The notes under the pieces: model-generated | Told to the model about the DNA's origin: nothing | Databases searched by the model: none | Seen by the model: only the letters and a program-made list of their open reading frames with translations | Shown: piece by piece, positions 42,901 to 53,487 of the stretch | Layout of the letters: every line of letters begins with the position of its first letter | Numbering within the stretch: position 1 is the first letter of the stretch | Assembly: GCA_000711775.1 (NCBI GenBank) | Contig: ARYC01017584.1 | Span: 21,069 to 85,068 of the forward strand | Reading direction: 5' to 3' | DNA length: 64,000 nt | Origin: Oxytricha trifallax | Taxonomy: Eukaryota; Ciliophora; Spirotrichea; Sporadotrichida; Oxytrichidae | Position numbers and translations under genes: made by a program

Positions 42901-43924
42901 ACAAATAATAATGATATTATTTCATCAGATTGGCTTAATTTAATTTCATCCAGAAACTTCAAAAGTTTCTCATTTTCAGCCCATATCTTGGCAATATCAA
43001 TTTTCAGCTTATCCTCTGATTCTTTTGCAATAGTACGCTCACTCTCAGATGTTTCCAATTTCTACAGAGCATCTTGAAGTTTTTAGAATAAATCTGTGTT
43101 ATCACCTGATAAATCTTAAATTTTCTTATCTTTCTCTTAGATTTACTTCTTTTTCTCGTCGATTGTCACTATCCATTCGTTTATTGCCTCTTCCTAGATC
43201 ATGTTTTTCTTGGAATATGTATAAATTATAGATAATTTGTAAAGTAAAAATGGAAAGGTGTTTTGGGGTTTTTATCAATAAAAACCAATGTGACAATTAT
43301 TTTTCTTCTTTAATTCAGCTATAGTAGAATCTTTCTTATCCAAATCCAACTCCAGTTATTTCAGCTTATCAAGTGAGGCTTTCAACCCTCATAATTCTCT
43401 CAATTCGTGGTCCTAAACCACAAGTCTGTCGTTTAATAGATCAATTTGAGATTGACGGTTTTATAGTTCGTTCTCCAAATTTTAAATGTTTGTCGATAAA
43501 GTGGCACCAGATTAAGTTTATCTATAACAAATTATAAGATTTATTTTTTCACAATGGACTTTATATGAACTTACCTTGGTTATTACTAGCCAGGTCCAGT
43601 CGTCTAAATTCTTTTCACTAAATTCTACTTAGTTTTTATTTCATTATTGAGTAATTGCAATTGTTTCTGCTTCTCGTCAATGTCTAACTTCACTTATCGT
43701 TACAGTTCTTTCTATTCGTTAAATATTTACTCTTTTTCTTGCAATTCTATAGAGCAATTTAATAATCATGTGTTAAATGAGATAATGGTATATAAAAATT
43801 TTATGAGATATAAATATAAATATCATACTATGCTATTGATTAAGAAGTAATTTATATATATAAAAATACCTTTTTGTTTTTCTCTGAGATGTTCATAGTC
43901 AAGCTGTATTTAATTACTGCTCAT
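39901..43924 (-). CDS. Large coiled-coil protein with N/Q-rich tail
   Basis: ATG 43924 (MSSNQIQLDYEHLREKQK), TGA 39903-39901. At least eight IESs and four introns are resolved; one junction near 42.1-42.2 kb is open. The N-terminal two thirds is continuous heptad-type coiled coil (ELQEKEQIFNEQKELQRQVK, LSTNIQNLENELQNRQSQID, NSIDEQMLTDQTTQIEDLEK, LESKLKQFYEELEKVEEKMQ, KEMIKGIKLQLKSKDTD). The C-terminal third is Asn/Gln/Ser-rich (VLPPISNPNNNSVLGNSSN, NNNPNYMQQQYNQNNSN) and ends QDYENDQEYQMDEFILQQK. Many Gln codons are TAA/TAG. About 1000 residues. Likely cytoskeletal/basal-body scaffold by composition only; no specific family. Confidence 0.75.
40009..40135. other. IES, 127 bp, pointer TTGATT
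   Basis: TTGATT at 40003-40008 and 40130-40135; the join gives ..INSMETNQNAQEQDYEN... Confidence 0.75.
40349..40419. other. IES, 71 bp, pointer GAATC
   Basis: GAATC at 40344-40348 and 40415-40419; the join gives ..NIRKHDSNKSVGAYQN... Confidence 0.75.
40679..40765. other. IES, 87 bp, pointer TTAAAA
   Basis: TTAAAA at 40673-40678 and 40760-40765; the join gives ..DSINQSFNNNNGQSL... The interval itself has no in-frame TGA, so this rests on the repeat and hydrophobic, out-of-character sequence. Confidence 0.55.
40970..41043. other. IES, 74 bp, pointer TAGGA
   Basis: TAGGA at 40965-40969 and 41039-41043; the join gives ..GNGIAPTGQRLHNNN... Confidence 0.72.
41492..41527 (-). other. Intron, 36 bp
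   Basis: GTAAGT ... AAATAG; splicing gives ..IKLQLKSKDTDIQRL... Confidence 0.82.
41673..41727 (-). other. Intron, 55 bp
   Basis: GTAAAA ... TCATAG; splicing keeps ..KLQKQIEELKGIIANR.. in coiled-coil register. Confidence 0.75.
42369..42590. other. IES, 222 bp, pointer GTTTAT
   Basis: GTTTAT at 42363-42368 and 42585-42590; the join gives ..AYRQEREINSIDEQMLT... Confidence 0.78.
42836..42925. other. IES, 90 bp, pointer TTCAT
   Basis: TTCAT at 42831-42835 and 42921-42925; the join gives ..IKLSQSDEVEQLKKQLE... Confidence 0.82.
43212..43307. other. IES, 96 bp, pointer TTTTTCTT
   Basis: TTTTTCTT at 43204-43211 and 43300-43307; the join gives ..IAELKKKNMIQEEAINEW... It contains a short GGTGTTTTGGGGTTTTTATC run that resembles, but is not, a TBE end. 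Confidence 0.82.
43386..43403. other. IES, 18 bp, pointer TCAA
   Basis: TCAA at 43382-43385 and 43400-43403. Read straight through, the coiled-coil frame hits TGA; removal of 18 bp gives ..VVQDHELKASLDKLK.. in frame. Confidence 0.68.
43522..43574 (-). other. Intron, 53 bp
   Basis: GTAAGT ... TTATAG; splicing gives ..TTGPGQQQPRQTQSGATL... Confidence 0.85.
43747..43869 (-). other. Intron, 123 bp
   Basis: GTATTT ... CTATAG; splicing gives ..HLREKQKELQEKEQIFN... Confidence 0.75.
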
Positions 43925-44076
43925 TTTATTGAAATTATTAATTTTTTTTTTAACTTTTATGAATTATAATTACTGAATTATTATACAATTATTTTATATA
44001 ATAGTTAATTTCAATAATAGTAACTTAATCAAGTTTCCCTTATTATTTTAAATAATTTTATTATTAAAAATATTAT

Positions 44077-47000
44077 ATGATGGAATTACAGAGTATCTAC
44101 AATAATAATGATGATAAGATTCTAGTTTCCACTCTCGCATAAAACACCTTAGAAATCAGCAGTGGAATTGATGATAAAAATATATAATAAAAAAGTAAAA
44201 ATTAAAAACTATAGAGTAAAAGCAATAGTGGCAAGAGCAGTTCAAGAAATAGTAAAAAAGACAATATTATTAATAAAAATTCACAGGAATCACTCTAATC
44301 ATCATCATCAAAGTCATTTGAGAATTATTGATTCATATTATTATATATATATATATGTATATTTTTAGAGAGAATTAAGCTATGACCAATAACATATCGC
44401 AAATAGTAGTCTAGAATTCAGCATAAAGAGACTATAGCAATAGCGATCTGCATGGAATACTCCTAAGCTCAGATTCAAAAGATAATAAAAATAATGATAT
44501 TGACATTGGCAATCAGTAGATAATAATAAACGACTACTTGACTCAATAATTAAACAGCAGAGGCGGTGAGGATGGAGGAGGGAAAAGACCAAACAATAAT
44601 AACAATAATCATCACAGTGAATTTAATCAGACTAATTTATAATTGAAATATCACAATTTACAGAATTAAGAGCGGTATTTGAGTGTCAATAAAAATAGAC
44701 ATGAATCTAATACAAAAGAAGAGAGCACTAATAAATTGAAGGAGAACTAATCAAATGTTTCCCCACCCTTAAATGGTACTGATATAACAATATTAATTTG
44801 GAAGATAATAATAAATATATATTTATCATATAAATAATGATATTTAATTTTATTGTGTTAGTTTCACAAATTTAAACGACAAATTTAATTAATGTATTAA
44901 TATTTACAAATTGCCTTTTCATTTTAATATGACTTAAGATAAACTATAAATTCTGTTGCAACGTATTAATAAAAGAGTTTTATATCTAACAATAGCATAA
45001 GTCAAGTCACGAATGCATCTCAGCGTTATAAAAAACAACAATAGCAGTACGCTTAACAATAATAAAACTACAATAAAAGCATGAGTTTGGGAGTATAGCA
45101 ACAACCAATCTATAAAATATCGCCAGAAAAAAAGTATATTAATTCTCGACTGAACATAAAAATGTTCTATTCTGAGCAGTTAAGCGTCAAACCTCTGGAG
45201 TAAACACTCGAAGATGACTTGATGAAGAATGGTGGGCAGACTATCAAGGATATTATAATGAATTAGATCAAGTAGGAATCAAACAACTACACTATAATAA
45301 TTTAGACATTCTTATTTAAGCGAATTCTTTTTAGATAAATGATGTCAAAATTTGAAAATCTAGGGCTTTTAATTGAAAATTAGTTTGTAAATATGTTATA
45401 GCATAACCGTACCTTATACGGAAGCATAAATAACAGAAAGAAACAAGCATGTTATAAACATTTTGCATGCTTCCAGATCAGACACTGCTGGGGCCCTGGA
45501 TTAGGATTAACTCACAAGAAACAGTAACAAATTTCTTATGGATTCAAAGCTGGATAATTACAATTCAATCACACCTTCTCAAATGACTAAAAACCCTCAC
45601 TATTCTTATAAAAATAATGTCGTAAATTCCTTGTAAATTCCACTGTCTTCTCAATAGTATGATTCAAATCGAATCATAAATTAGAGCTTGAAACAATAAT
45701 CAAATGGGATGGTATTATAATAAGCATTTACACCTAATAAAGACATGGCAGTTATAAGTAGTGACAGTAAAAAGAGCTCAGTTAAAATTTATATAAATAA
45801 CAGCAGGAGATCAATTCAAATTGACGACCCTATAATGAGATTGAAATAACAAAATTAATCCTAGTTATTAAATAATTCTAATTCTGGAATCTCATTATAT
45901 CAATCACTGAATTAGTAAAGTCGAAATAATTTGAATAAAAGTGTGGTAGAAAATTCAAATAATTACAGGTCTTAATAAGAAATAAGAGAGCTTAAGAATC
46001 CAAGATTAAGGCAAAAATAAACTTTAAGTCATATGTCTAGATATGTGCTTGACTAAAAACCATATCCTGACATCGAATTTAATCACCTCACGTCCATAAA
46101 TAACTTATCCAATCAATCTGAAATGTACGACTAAAGCTAAGTTGACACTAATTAAAACTCACTCTAATCTCTAAATTAAAGCCAAGCTTACCCCTAGAAT
46201 CAAAACCCCAAAACCCCTTAATGAGTTTTATATGTGTTTTGATTGATGAGGGTAATGTTGGGGATTAGGGTTTATTTGAGCAAGGAAGTATCATTTTTAC
46301 TCTAGTTATGAAATTTTGAAAATTTAATATGGTGATCATTTTAATACTCAACTTATATGTTTTCATATTTATTTACATATTATAGCATTTTTATTAAAAA
46401 AAGATAAGTTTGAGAGACATTTTTATTTGTTTTACATTTTTTTCATAAGTTATAACTTTTCCTGATCGTTTTTATCAATTTAGATGATTGCATCTTTTTT
46501 AAAAATTGGCATTTATGCAAAAATATTTTTGAAGTTTTCACATAAAGTTATTTTCAAAATAAATTCAACACTTTCATTCCTTCTAGCTTGCGTTCTTTAT
46601 TATCATATTTTTTTCCAATAGAAAAAAGTTTGGTAACATAAGTAAAATTTAAATGAAAAATATGTATAAAATGAGTGATTTTAAGTTGATTGATATCAAC
46701 AATCATGTAATGATTTAGTTCCAGAAGTATTATAAATGGATATCAATCTTAAAATTTTGTATTTCTTATTTCTATTAATTTTAGGACACCTATCAAATAT
46801 GGGTATCTAATAGGAGGTCAACCCTGTAAAGAGATATGGAGAAAGTTTGCAAAAACTGTATCAAGTTTCAGAGATAGATTTCCATTTTAACCAATTAAAT
46901 TCCATTAAATTAGTACTAAGTTTGTTTTAATTTAATTAGTACCGGTACTAAATTTGTTAAATTTTAATTGGTTCCAATTTAATAGTACCAAAACTTAATT

Positions 47001-48755
47001 AGTACCTAGTTTTAAATTAATGAGGTTTTAATGGAAAAGTTCCAAAATGGTTCAAAACCTAATTGGTACCAGTACCAATTTGAATTTTTTCTAAGTTGGT
47101 ACCAAAACATTTTAAAAAATGGAGTTCCTAAGAATTAAAAGAAGATGCTTTCATAAAATTAGCTATTCTAATTAAATAAGCAAAGCAAACAATTAATGTA
47201 CTATCATTAAAATTTTCGTAATGAAATATTTTCTTCATAGCATTTATGTAGATGTAGTGATGGTAAAAAATAAATTATTAAATATCTCAACCATGAAAAT
47301 AATAAATAACATTGAATCTAACAACAAAAATGAAACAAATCAAAAAGAAACCCTAATCCCCAACATTACCCTCATCAATCAAAACACATATAAAACTCAT
47401 TAAGGGGTTTTGGGGTTTTGAATCTTAATTAAAAAACCAATCCCTTAATTTTAGCTAGGAAAAATAACAATTTCGTTAATACTGGCAAAGCTTTAATGCG
47501 AAAAAATTATGAACTTTCACGAGATCCAATTCTTTAAAATCCCTATAAATAACTTGCGAGTAGTTTCGTATTAGCTAACCGAGATAGATTTGGAGAGCCG
47601 TATGTGCCCTTGAGACCATAGAATTAAATACCAGGACCTGGTTACTATTAAATTCCAGAAAAAGCTAAAATTAATAATGGAGCCAATTAATTGGTGAAGT
47701 ACTAAGGTAATATTTTCAGAATTTGAATCAATTTAGATCTCTAAAATACAAAAGTGAAATTTATAATCTGATTAATCTTTAATAATTAAAACCTAGTATT
47801 AAGAATAATTAGGGTTTTGCAGCTTGTGATCTAATTGCATCCGCGCATTTCTAAACCCAACTTATTGTTTATTCCAGTGAGTACCCGATTATATGTGCTT
47901 TTCCTGTTGTATCGGTCGGTTGCTTCACTTATTTTACGATATTCTTGAGTTCCCGTGTGAGTAGTTGCATTTTCAGCTCGTTATTGTCGCATTTTCTCGT
48001 TTAGTTGCAGGGATACGGAGTCTAACAGTATACTGTTTATCACCACAGCAAACTGCAAAAAATAGAATCGTAATTCTATATATGCAATTTTTTATATAAT
48101 TAGTTGCTGTGACCAAGTATTTCACTTTCGATTTCTTGAATATCTCATTATTTGCTAAAATTAAATCACTTTCGTCTAAAAAGAATTCTCTCTAAAGAAA
48201 TAAGTTTTTGCAAAAACAAAAACATTTTAGCAAATAATGAGATATTCAAGAAATCGAAAGTGAAATACTTGGTCACAGCAACTAATTATATAAAAAATTG
48301 CATATATAGAATTACGATTCTATTTTTTACAGTTTGCTGTGGTGATAAACAGTATACTGTTAGACTCCGTATCCCTGCAACTAAACGAGAAAATGCTACA
48401 ATAACGAGCTGAAAATGCAACTACTCACACGGGAACTCAAGAATATCGTAAAATAAGTGAAGCAACCGACCGATACAACAGGAAAAGCACATATAATCGG
48501 GTACTCACTGGAATAAACAATAAGTTGGGTTTAGAAATGCGCGGATGCAATTAGATCACAAGCTGCAAAACCCTAATTATTCTTAATACTAGGTTTTAAT
48601 TATTAAAGATTAATCAGATTATAAATTTCACTTTTGTATTTTAGAGATCTAAATTGATTCAAATTCTGAAAATATTACCTTAACAGTAGGTATTGAGCAG
48701 GAGTAAATTATAGGTTTACTAAAACATCAGTAAAAGCAAAAGCTAATAGATATGA
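44077..48755 (+). CDS. N/S/Q-rich protein with C-terminal PGPGY motif
   Basis: ATG 44077 (MMELQSIYNNNDDKILV), TGA 48753-48755. Long Asn/Ser/Gln-rich tracts (QRYKKQQQQYAQQQQNYNK) alternate with ordered parts (KKYINSRLNIKMFYSEQL, LEDDLMKNGGQTIKDIIMN, ELKNPRLRQKQTLSHMSR). Near the end VPLRPQNQIPGPGYYQIPEK carries the proline-glycine motif of sperm-tail PG-rich (SHIPPO/STPGR) repeats found in flagellar proteins; with only one clear copy this is suggestive. Interruptions: IES 44328-44377; unresolved junctions near 44780-44980 and 45300-45470; a TBE-like element at 46201-47420 directly in coding sequence; a palindromic IES at 47706-48683. Confidence 0.7.
44328..44377. other. IES, 50 bp, pointer GAGAATTA
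   Basis: GAGAATTA at 44320-44327 and 44370-44377; the join gives ..SSKSFENQAMTNNISQ... Confidence 0.9.
46201..47420. mobile_element. Short non-autonomous TBE-like element, 1220 bp, acting as an IES
   Basis: Starts CAAAACCCCAAAACCCC and ends with the exact reverse complement; inverted repeats of about 73 bp (46201-46273, 47348-47420) continue TTAATGAGTTTTATATGTG. Flanked by AAT on both sides (46198-46200, 47421-47423), an ANT duplication. Beyond the telomeric part the ends differ from the 4.1-kb TBE, so it is another subfamily. No transposase. Removing the element plus one AAT joins ..SQAYPQN to LNQKTNPL.. in frame, so it sits inside coding DNA and the duplication equals the pointer. Confidence 0.92.
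46880..47110. repeat. Repetitive zone with AATTAGTACC / GGTACTAA motifs
   Basis: Inside the short TBE-like element: many direct and inverted copies of TTAGTACC, GGTACC and TTCCATTAAA. Its place and style recall the spacer repeats of the full TBE, so it may be a remnant of the same internal region. Confidence 0.55.
47706..48683. mobile_element. 978-bp foldback element acting as an IES, pointer TAA
   Basis: TAA at 47703-47705 and 48681-48683. Arms of about 460 bp start GGTAATATTTTCAG and end CTGAAAATATTACC and are almost perfect reverse complements, with a loop of about 60 bp near 48170-48230. Excision with one TAA gives ..QLVKYQQQVLSRSKLQ.. and the final TGA. No ORF of its own that looks real. 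TAA would be its target duplication. Confidence 0.85.
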
Positions 48756-48909
48756 AAACTATAAAATTTGTAACTTCATAATAGTTTGAATAACTTATAA
48801 TTCCTTAAAAAGCACAATAATTATATTTAATCATTGATTTTATTACGAAATATTTAATGTCAAAAGTTAAGTTTATAGGAAATTTTTATTCAAATATATA
48901 TCCAATAAG

Positions 48910-50475
48910 TCACTGCTTCTTGCTTGGACTCTCTTTTGTGTTAAGTATAGCGTTACAAAGATCACTATTCATTTTCTTCAACTCTTCAATTTCTTATTGC
49001 ATCTTCTCCCTCTCTTTTCTCTCCTCATCTAGCTACTGTGACAATTTGTTAATTGCAGAATAATTAGAGCTTTTATAAGATTTAGTAGACATAGCACCTC
49101 CATGTTATGAACCAATTTGCGATTTTATGTCAGTTGTCACGCTTTTAATATCATTCATGCTCAATTGATCTTCTTAGTGTTGATTATGAGGATTTCTGTC
49201 GTGATTTTTCAGGTCTACTACTACGTCTTAGAGTTCTGCTTGATGATCAGGATCGTCACCCTGCTCATCTTGAGTCAAAATATCAGTTTTATTATCATTA
49301 GCTCCTAATTCATGACTCAGTCGTTCAAGCTGCTTGTCATCTAGCGTACTACATAAAAAGAATAAAGATTAGTCATTTTCACTTACTTAACCATTCCTTA
49401 GACTTTAGCTCTGAATTAGCTGCTGCTGTCAGTTTTTGCATCTTGCTGTTTTCTTAGGTAAGATTTTTAAATACTCACAAGAGATTTTAATTAGGTATTC
49501 TTGGTAATTCCACTCTGCTTATCTCCAGTTAACATGCTTTTCTCTTTAAATAAAAAATTATTTATGATTAAATTAGTATTAGAAATACAGTTAAATTGAC
49601 CTTTTTTATAAAATTGTGTAATTCTCTCCTCCAGCAAGTCTACCACCATTATTATTAAATGAATTCAAACTTCCTTAAGTCAGCCTATGCTAACTCATAG
49701 CACTTTTAGCATGCTAAATCGTTGAATTTCTCGATATAGTATCGTCAAATTCTTCATTAAATCTCTATCTCTTTCTCTTACCATCGTATGTTCTTTGTTC
49801 TTAGTTATTTTGATATTAATTCTGCTACTATTGCTACTATTATTAACCATGATTATTAGCAAGATTCTATGCTGCAATCAAAGCGAAAGATTTTCGTTTT
49901 GAAGACACATGAGAGAGTGCCCGAGAACCTTGAGATTTTTATTGATACCCCGTGTATTCATTTAATGGAGTCTTTTTCTAAACTAGACCTTCGAAAGTAG
50001 AGCCTAAAAAACAAGATTTAAACAATTTGTTTAATTGCTATAAACGTTATAGAATTTTTCATGAAAAACATGAGAGGATATCATGAAATTATCATGATTA
50101 TGATATTTCAAAGCTTACCTGTAGAAGTGAGCTTTGCTAGTTTTTCATAGGTAGTATTGGAGAAATCCAAGGGCACGTTGGTTTTATGATATTTGAACTC
50201 TCTGGGTCGTAATTAATTTGGATCACTGAGACCAACTTCATATAAATTAAACGATCCATTCATTGTGATTTTTCCATCTGGCCCGTAGTTCAATCCTATC
50301 TCTGATTTATTCTTTAAGAAATTGTTCTCTATAAATCTACAAGCCAAAATCGGTTAAAAAAAATGGTGAAATTAATGATAAATGTAAAAGTGGGAATAAA
50401 AACATACTTATTTCTTGCACCGATTTCTCTATCTACTCTTTACTGCCAGAAGTAATGCTCAGCTGCGAAACTCAT
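48910..50475 (-). CDS. Unknown protein with polyglutamine tract and C-terminal coiled coil
   Basis: ATG 50475 (MSFAAEHYFWQQRVDREIGA), TGA 48912-48910. Two introns (50337-50407, 50004-50118) and at least one IES are removed. After a conserved-looking N-terminus (IGLNYGPDGKITMNGSFNLY, LRPREFKYHKTNVPLDFSN) comes a run of eight Gln read from TAA/TAG/CAA, then RFNEEFDDTISRNSTIQHAK, a linker, LDDKQLERLSHELGAN and a coiled-coil end (INKLSQQLDEERKEREKMQQ). About 460 residues, no family recognised. One junction near 49,470-49,490 is unresolved. Confidence 0.65.
49351..49387. other. IES, 37 bp, pointer TACT
   Basis: TACT at 49347-49350 and 49384-49387; the join gives ..SKEWLSTLDDKQLERL... Confidence 0.65.
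50004..50118 (-). other. Intron, 115 bp
   Basis: GTAAGC ... TTTTAG; splicing gives ..KLTSTGSTFEGLVQKK... Confidence 0.78.
50337..50407 (-). other. Intron, 71 bp
   Basis: GTATGT ... TTGTAG; splicing gives ..IGARNKFIENNFLKNK... Confidence 0.8.
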
Positions 50476-50582
50476 TTTTAATTTTATTTTAATTTACTAA
50501 GATTTATTTTATTAAAATTTTATTATAAATTAATTTAATCATTTAATATAATTATTTAACTTATCAAAATAAATACTTTTAA

Positions 50583-52059
50583 TCATTTCTAATGGCTTCT
50601 TAAATGCTAAACTTATTTCTTTTTAGGGTCGTCATAGTACACATCATCACAAAGTAAAACCGCTTCCATGATTTTCTTGCTACTATTATTGATTGAAGCC
50701 ATCTGCACCCACAAACATTTTTAGGAGGTCTCCTTCCTCCCCACTGGCTGTGCGAATCGCATGCTTTATTTCATCAACTGGAATTTCCTAACCTTTTTCA
50801 AATCCGACAGCCTCGAATATGTACTTTTTATTTATCATAAATATGTAAATCTCATTTTTTAAAAATTTCTTGGGATTATCTATAGAAGAAATAGGGTTAT
50901 ATAATTTGGTTAAAATAAATTGAAATAAGATATACTTTGTGAAGTAGAGGGAGAGTGATTCCACAAATTCATCTTGAGAAGAAAACATTTAACCTAAGCA
51001 TGAAGTGCAAATAGCTTTCACTTCATCCCAACTGAACATTCTATTCTTATCCACATCAAAAGCGTATAATTATTTGATAAATAATTCATGTAATTAAATT
51101 ACTTTTAAACTTAATAAAATCTTAAATAAGCATATACTAAAATTTTACTTTTCAATTATAGAAGAAAATATCAATCTTTTCCGAAAAACTCTTCGCCAGT
51201 ATCATCTTGAGGTACTTCAAGAAATCAGCCCACTAAATTTAATCGTCTCTCACCTCAGCTTTAATTTGAGATAAAATCTTATCTGCTACTTCTTTATTTT
51301 CATATTTTATTACTGGCACGTTATCCCTGAATATATCGAAATCTATCCCTGTAAGTTTATTATGATTTTATAATAAAAAGTGAAGATCAAATTTCAAATA
51401 CATTATCGCTAAATATTCAGTAAATTAAAATGTATTGTTAATATTATAAACTTATGAAAGTTAACTCACTTTCCCGCATTTAAGATGCTGCCTCTCAGTT
51501 TATTAAATTCTTAAAATACTCAAGAAATGAGTATAAAGATTGAACAAATCCTTCCTAGAGAAGCCAGTTTACTATTCAAGCTGTGGTAAGTTCAGCTGTA
51601 ATAATGGCTAGAAATTTTACTTTATAATATTCTCAACGCACTATTTTTCTCCAATCACTTTGAAGGTGTTTTAAATTTATGAATTTAATTACATTTGAGA
51701 AATCATACCTTTAAACACTCATTAAAATTTTATATTGTCAAAATTAAAAAGTTTTCCTTCAAGTGATCTCTCTGTGAATTCCCTTCTTTGAACTTATTTT
51801 TATGATCAAAAGCAGATATTGTAACTCTCTTTTTGCAAATTAATTCCTTAACTTTATCTCTAAACTATGTTTTTTATTACTTAAATTTATTAGACTTCAC
51901 CCATAACCCTTTGATATCTTCGTATAGTGTCTCTTCTTTGAATGTATTTATAACCTTTTTTTTTTCTATATGGTCTAGAAATTTATCATGCAATGAAAGT
52001 GGAACGAAGGGGTTTTGGGGTTTTTGAGGGGAGGCTGATCTTGATTGATCTTTAGACAA
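50583..52059 (-). CDS. EF-hand calcium-binding protein (calaxin/EFCAB-like)
   Basis: ATG 52059 (MSKDQSRSASPQKPQNPFVP), TGA 50585-50583. After an N-terminal region of about 110 residues and a helical middle (GFSRKDLFNLYTHFLSI, GIDFDIFRDNVPVIKYEN, WADFLKYLKMILAKSFS) comes a recognisable EF-hand loop DVDKNRMFSWDEV (D-x-D-x-N..E) preceded by KIDIFFYAF, as in calcineurin-B-like and calaxin-type proteins, and a final VDEIKHAI helix. Ends LLKMASINNSSKKIMEAV. Role in Ca2+ signalling, possibly ciliary, is inferred from the family. Two IESs are clear (50703-50718, 50828-50938); a further one near 51080-51110 has only a TA pointer, and the 51.47-51.70 kb region is not fully resolved. Confidence 0.7.
50703..50718. 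other. IES, 16 bp, pointer CAT
   Basis: CAT at 50700-50702 and 50716-50718; the join gives ..EGDLLKMASINNSSKK.. Without removal the frame runs through a Q-run to an early TGA. Confidence 0.6.
50828..50938. other. IES, 111 bp, pointer TACTTT
   Basis: TACTTT at 50822-50827 and 50933-50938; the join gives ..SLYFTKYIFEAVGFEK... Confidence 0.75.
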
Positions 52060-52221
52060 GTCTTTTTCTTTTTATTTCAAAATGAATGTTGAATTGTTAA
52101 GGTGTTTTCTTATGTCTTATATTGGAAGTTATTGGCTTGAATTTTAGACACTTAAAAGCAAAATAAATAATGCTTTATAAAACAATTTCTATATAATTAA
52201 AATAGAAGTAATTTATTTTAT

Positions 52222-53023
52222 TTTTTCTACTTTGATATCCGACTCTATGGCTGACCTCAGGTATTTTTACGAGTTATTTTTCTAATTTGTTTTATTTTTA
52301 AACTTCAGGACTCTCAAAGTATTTCTCTATGTAAAACTCAGCCTTTTAATCAGCTTTAGGGTTATCATTTTCTAATTTAGCAAACTCATGATATCTCTTC
52401 TTCCTATATCTTTATATCTTTTTCTATATAATAACTAGCTTCTTCTATGTTGTAACTTCACTTGATTCTTATATATGAGGGTCTTATCTATAATCTTCAG
52501 TAATATCATAAAATTATTTTGGGAAGTAATTGAGCTTTTTTAATTAATTTTATTTTAACTTTGAATCATCACTTTCTTCATCATCCTATACTTTTTGAGA
52601 ATTAATATGACTGAAATTTTTATCCAATAAATTCTAATAAGACTGATTCAAATTTACTGATGACAGCTAATTTTGGCTATGTTCTTGCTAATTTTTATTA
52701 AAAGTAGCAGAAAGTTTATTTAACAAAAATGAAACTTTTTATTACTAAGATTTTAAGGGGAAACTACCTATTTATTCTGATAAATTTTTGGAGTTTAGTT
52801 GTGAGATTTTTTGAGAATTTTTCAAGATTGGGGAGTTCTGTATAGATCTGTTATTTGTAACAAAGTTATATTTTTGTTTAGAATAGCTGTCTTATCTGTC
52901 TATTTATGATATAATTTAACTATTTTAGAATGGGAAATTGACTTAGTCCGCAAAATGATTGTGACTTTTAAGAGAGATGGGGGTTTGAAGTCTTTTTATA
53001 AGCGATGATGCATTATTTGACAT
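52222..53023 (-). CDS. Unknown Ser/Asn/Gln-rich protein, uninterrupted
   Basis: ATG 53023 (MSNNASSLIKRLQTPISLKS) and a single frame of about 265 codons with no TGA, IES or intron: NFVTNNRSIQNSPILKNSQ, HINSQKVQDDEESDDSKLK, a basic part (VIIQKKIQRYRKKRYHEFAK) and FYIEKYFESPEVQ. The sequence stops looking coding near 52222 (..VSHRVGYQSRKNK) and the frame then stays open into the start of the EF-hand gene, so the true stop is probably behind an unseen IES. No family recognised. Confidence 0.6.
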
Positions 53024-53480
53024 TCTTTAACTCAAAAATTAAGATGAATATTGGGATTATTAATTCAACAGATTATACATGGTTTGTGAGTCTTTACTTG
53101 GATTTTTAAGTTAAGTTTTTGACAAATACCTAAGGTAAAACCTAAATACTAAAATAAAAATAATTTAAATTTTAATAAAGAGGTGCAGTTTATTTCTCTT
53201 GGAAATTAATTTCATTTTTATCATATTTCACGAAGAATTAAACTTTTTAGATTTCTGTTGTTTAAAGTTAATCATATCTTTTTCTCAGCTTTTCTTCATT
53301 AACTTTAACTTCTTAATGCTTACATTTTGATAAAATACAATTGAATCGGGGAAATGTAAAAATAAAAATGTAAAATTAATTTAATATATAATTACTGCTG
53401 ATTTACTATGCGTTCTTGTCTTATATGCGAAAAGTAGCCAAACTGCTACTTAATTTTACAAAATGCTCACTTTTATTTTC
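53024..53480. other. Intergenic, AT-rich
   Basis: No gene seen between the upstream end of the previous gene and the TGGTCA repeat field. Confidence 0.4.
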
Positions 53481-53487
53481 ATTTGTG

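Noticed and set aside
43259-43276. GGTGTTTTGGGGTTTTTATC resembling a TBE terminus
   Set aside because: Only one G4T4 unit, inside a 96-bp IES, with no inverted partner nearby.
52008-52026. Telomere-like GGGGTTTTGGGGTTTTTG at the start of the EF-hand gene
   Set aside because: It is part of a good coding frame (minus strand SPQKPQNPF) and has no partner repeat or ANT duplication, so it is not a TBE end or telomere.
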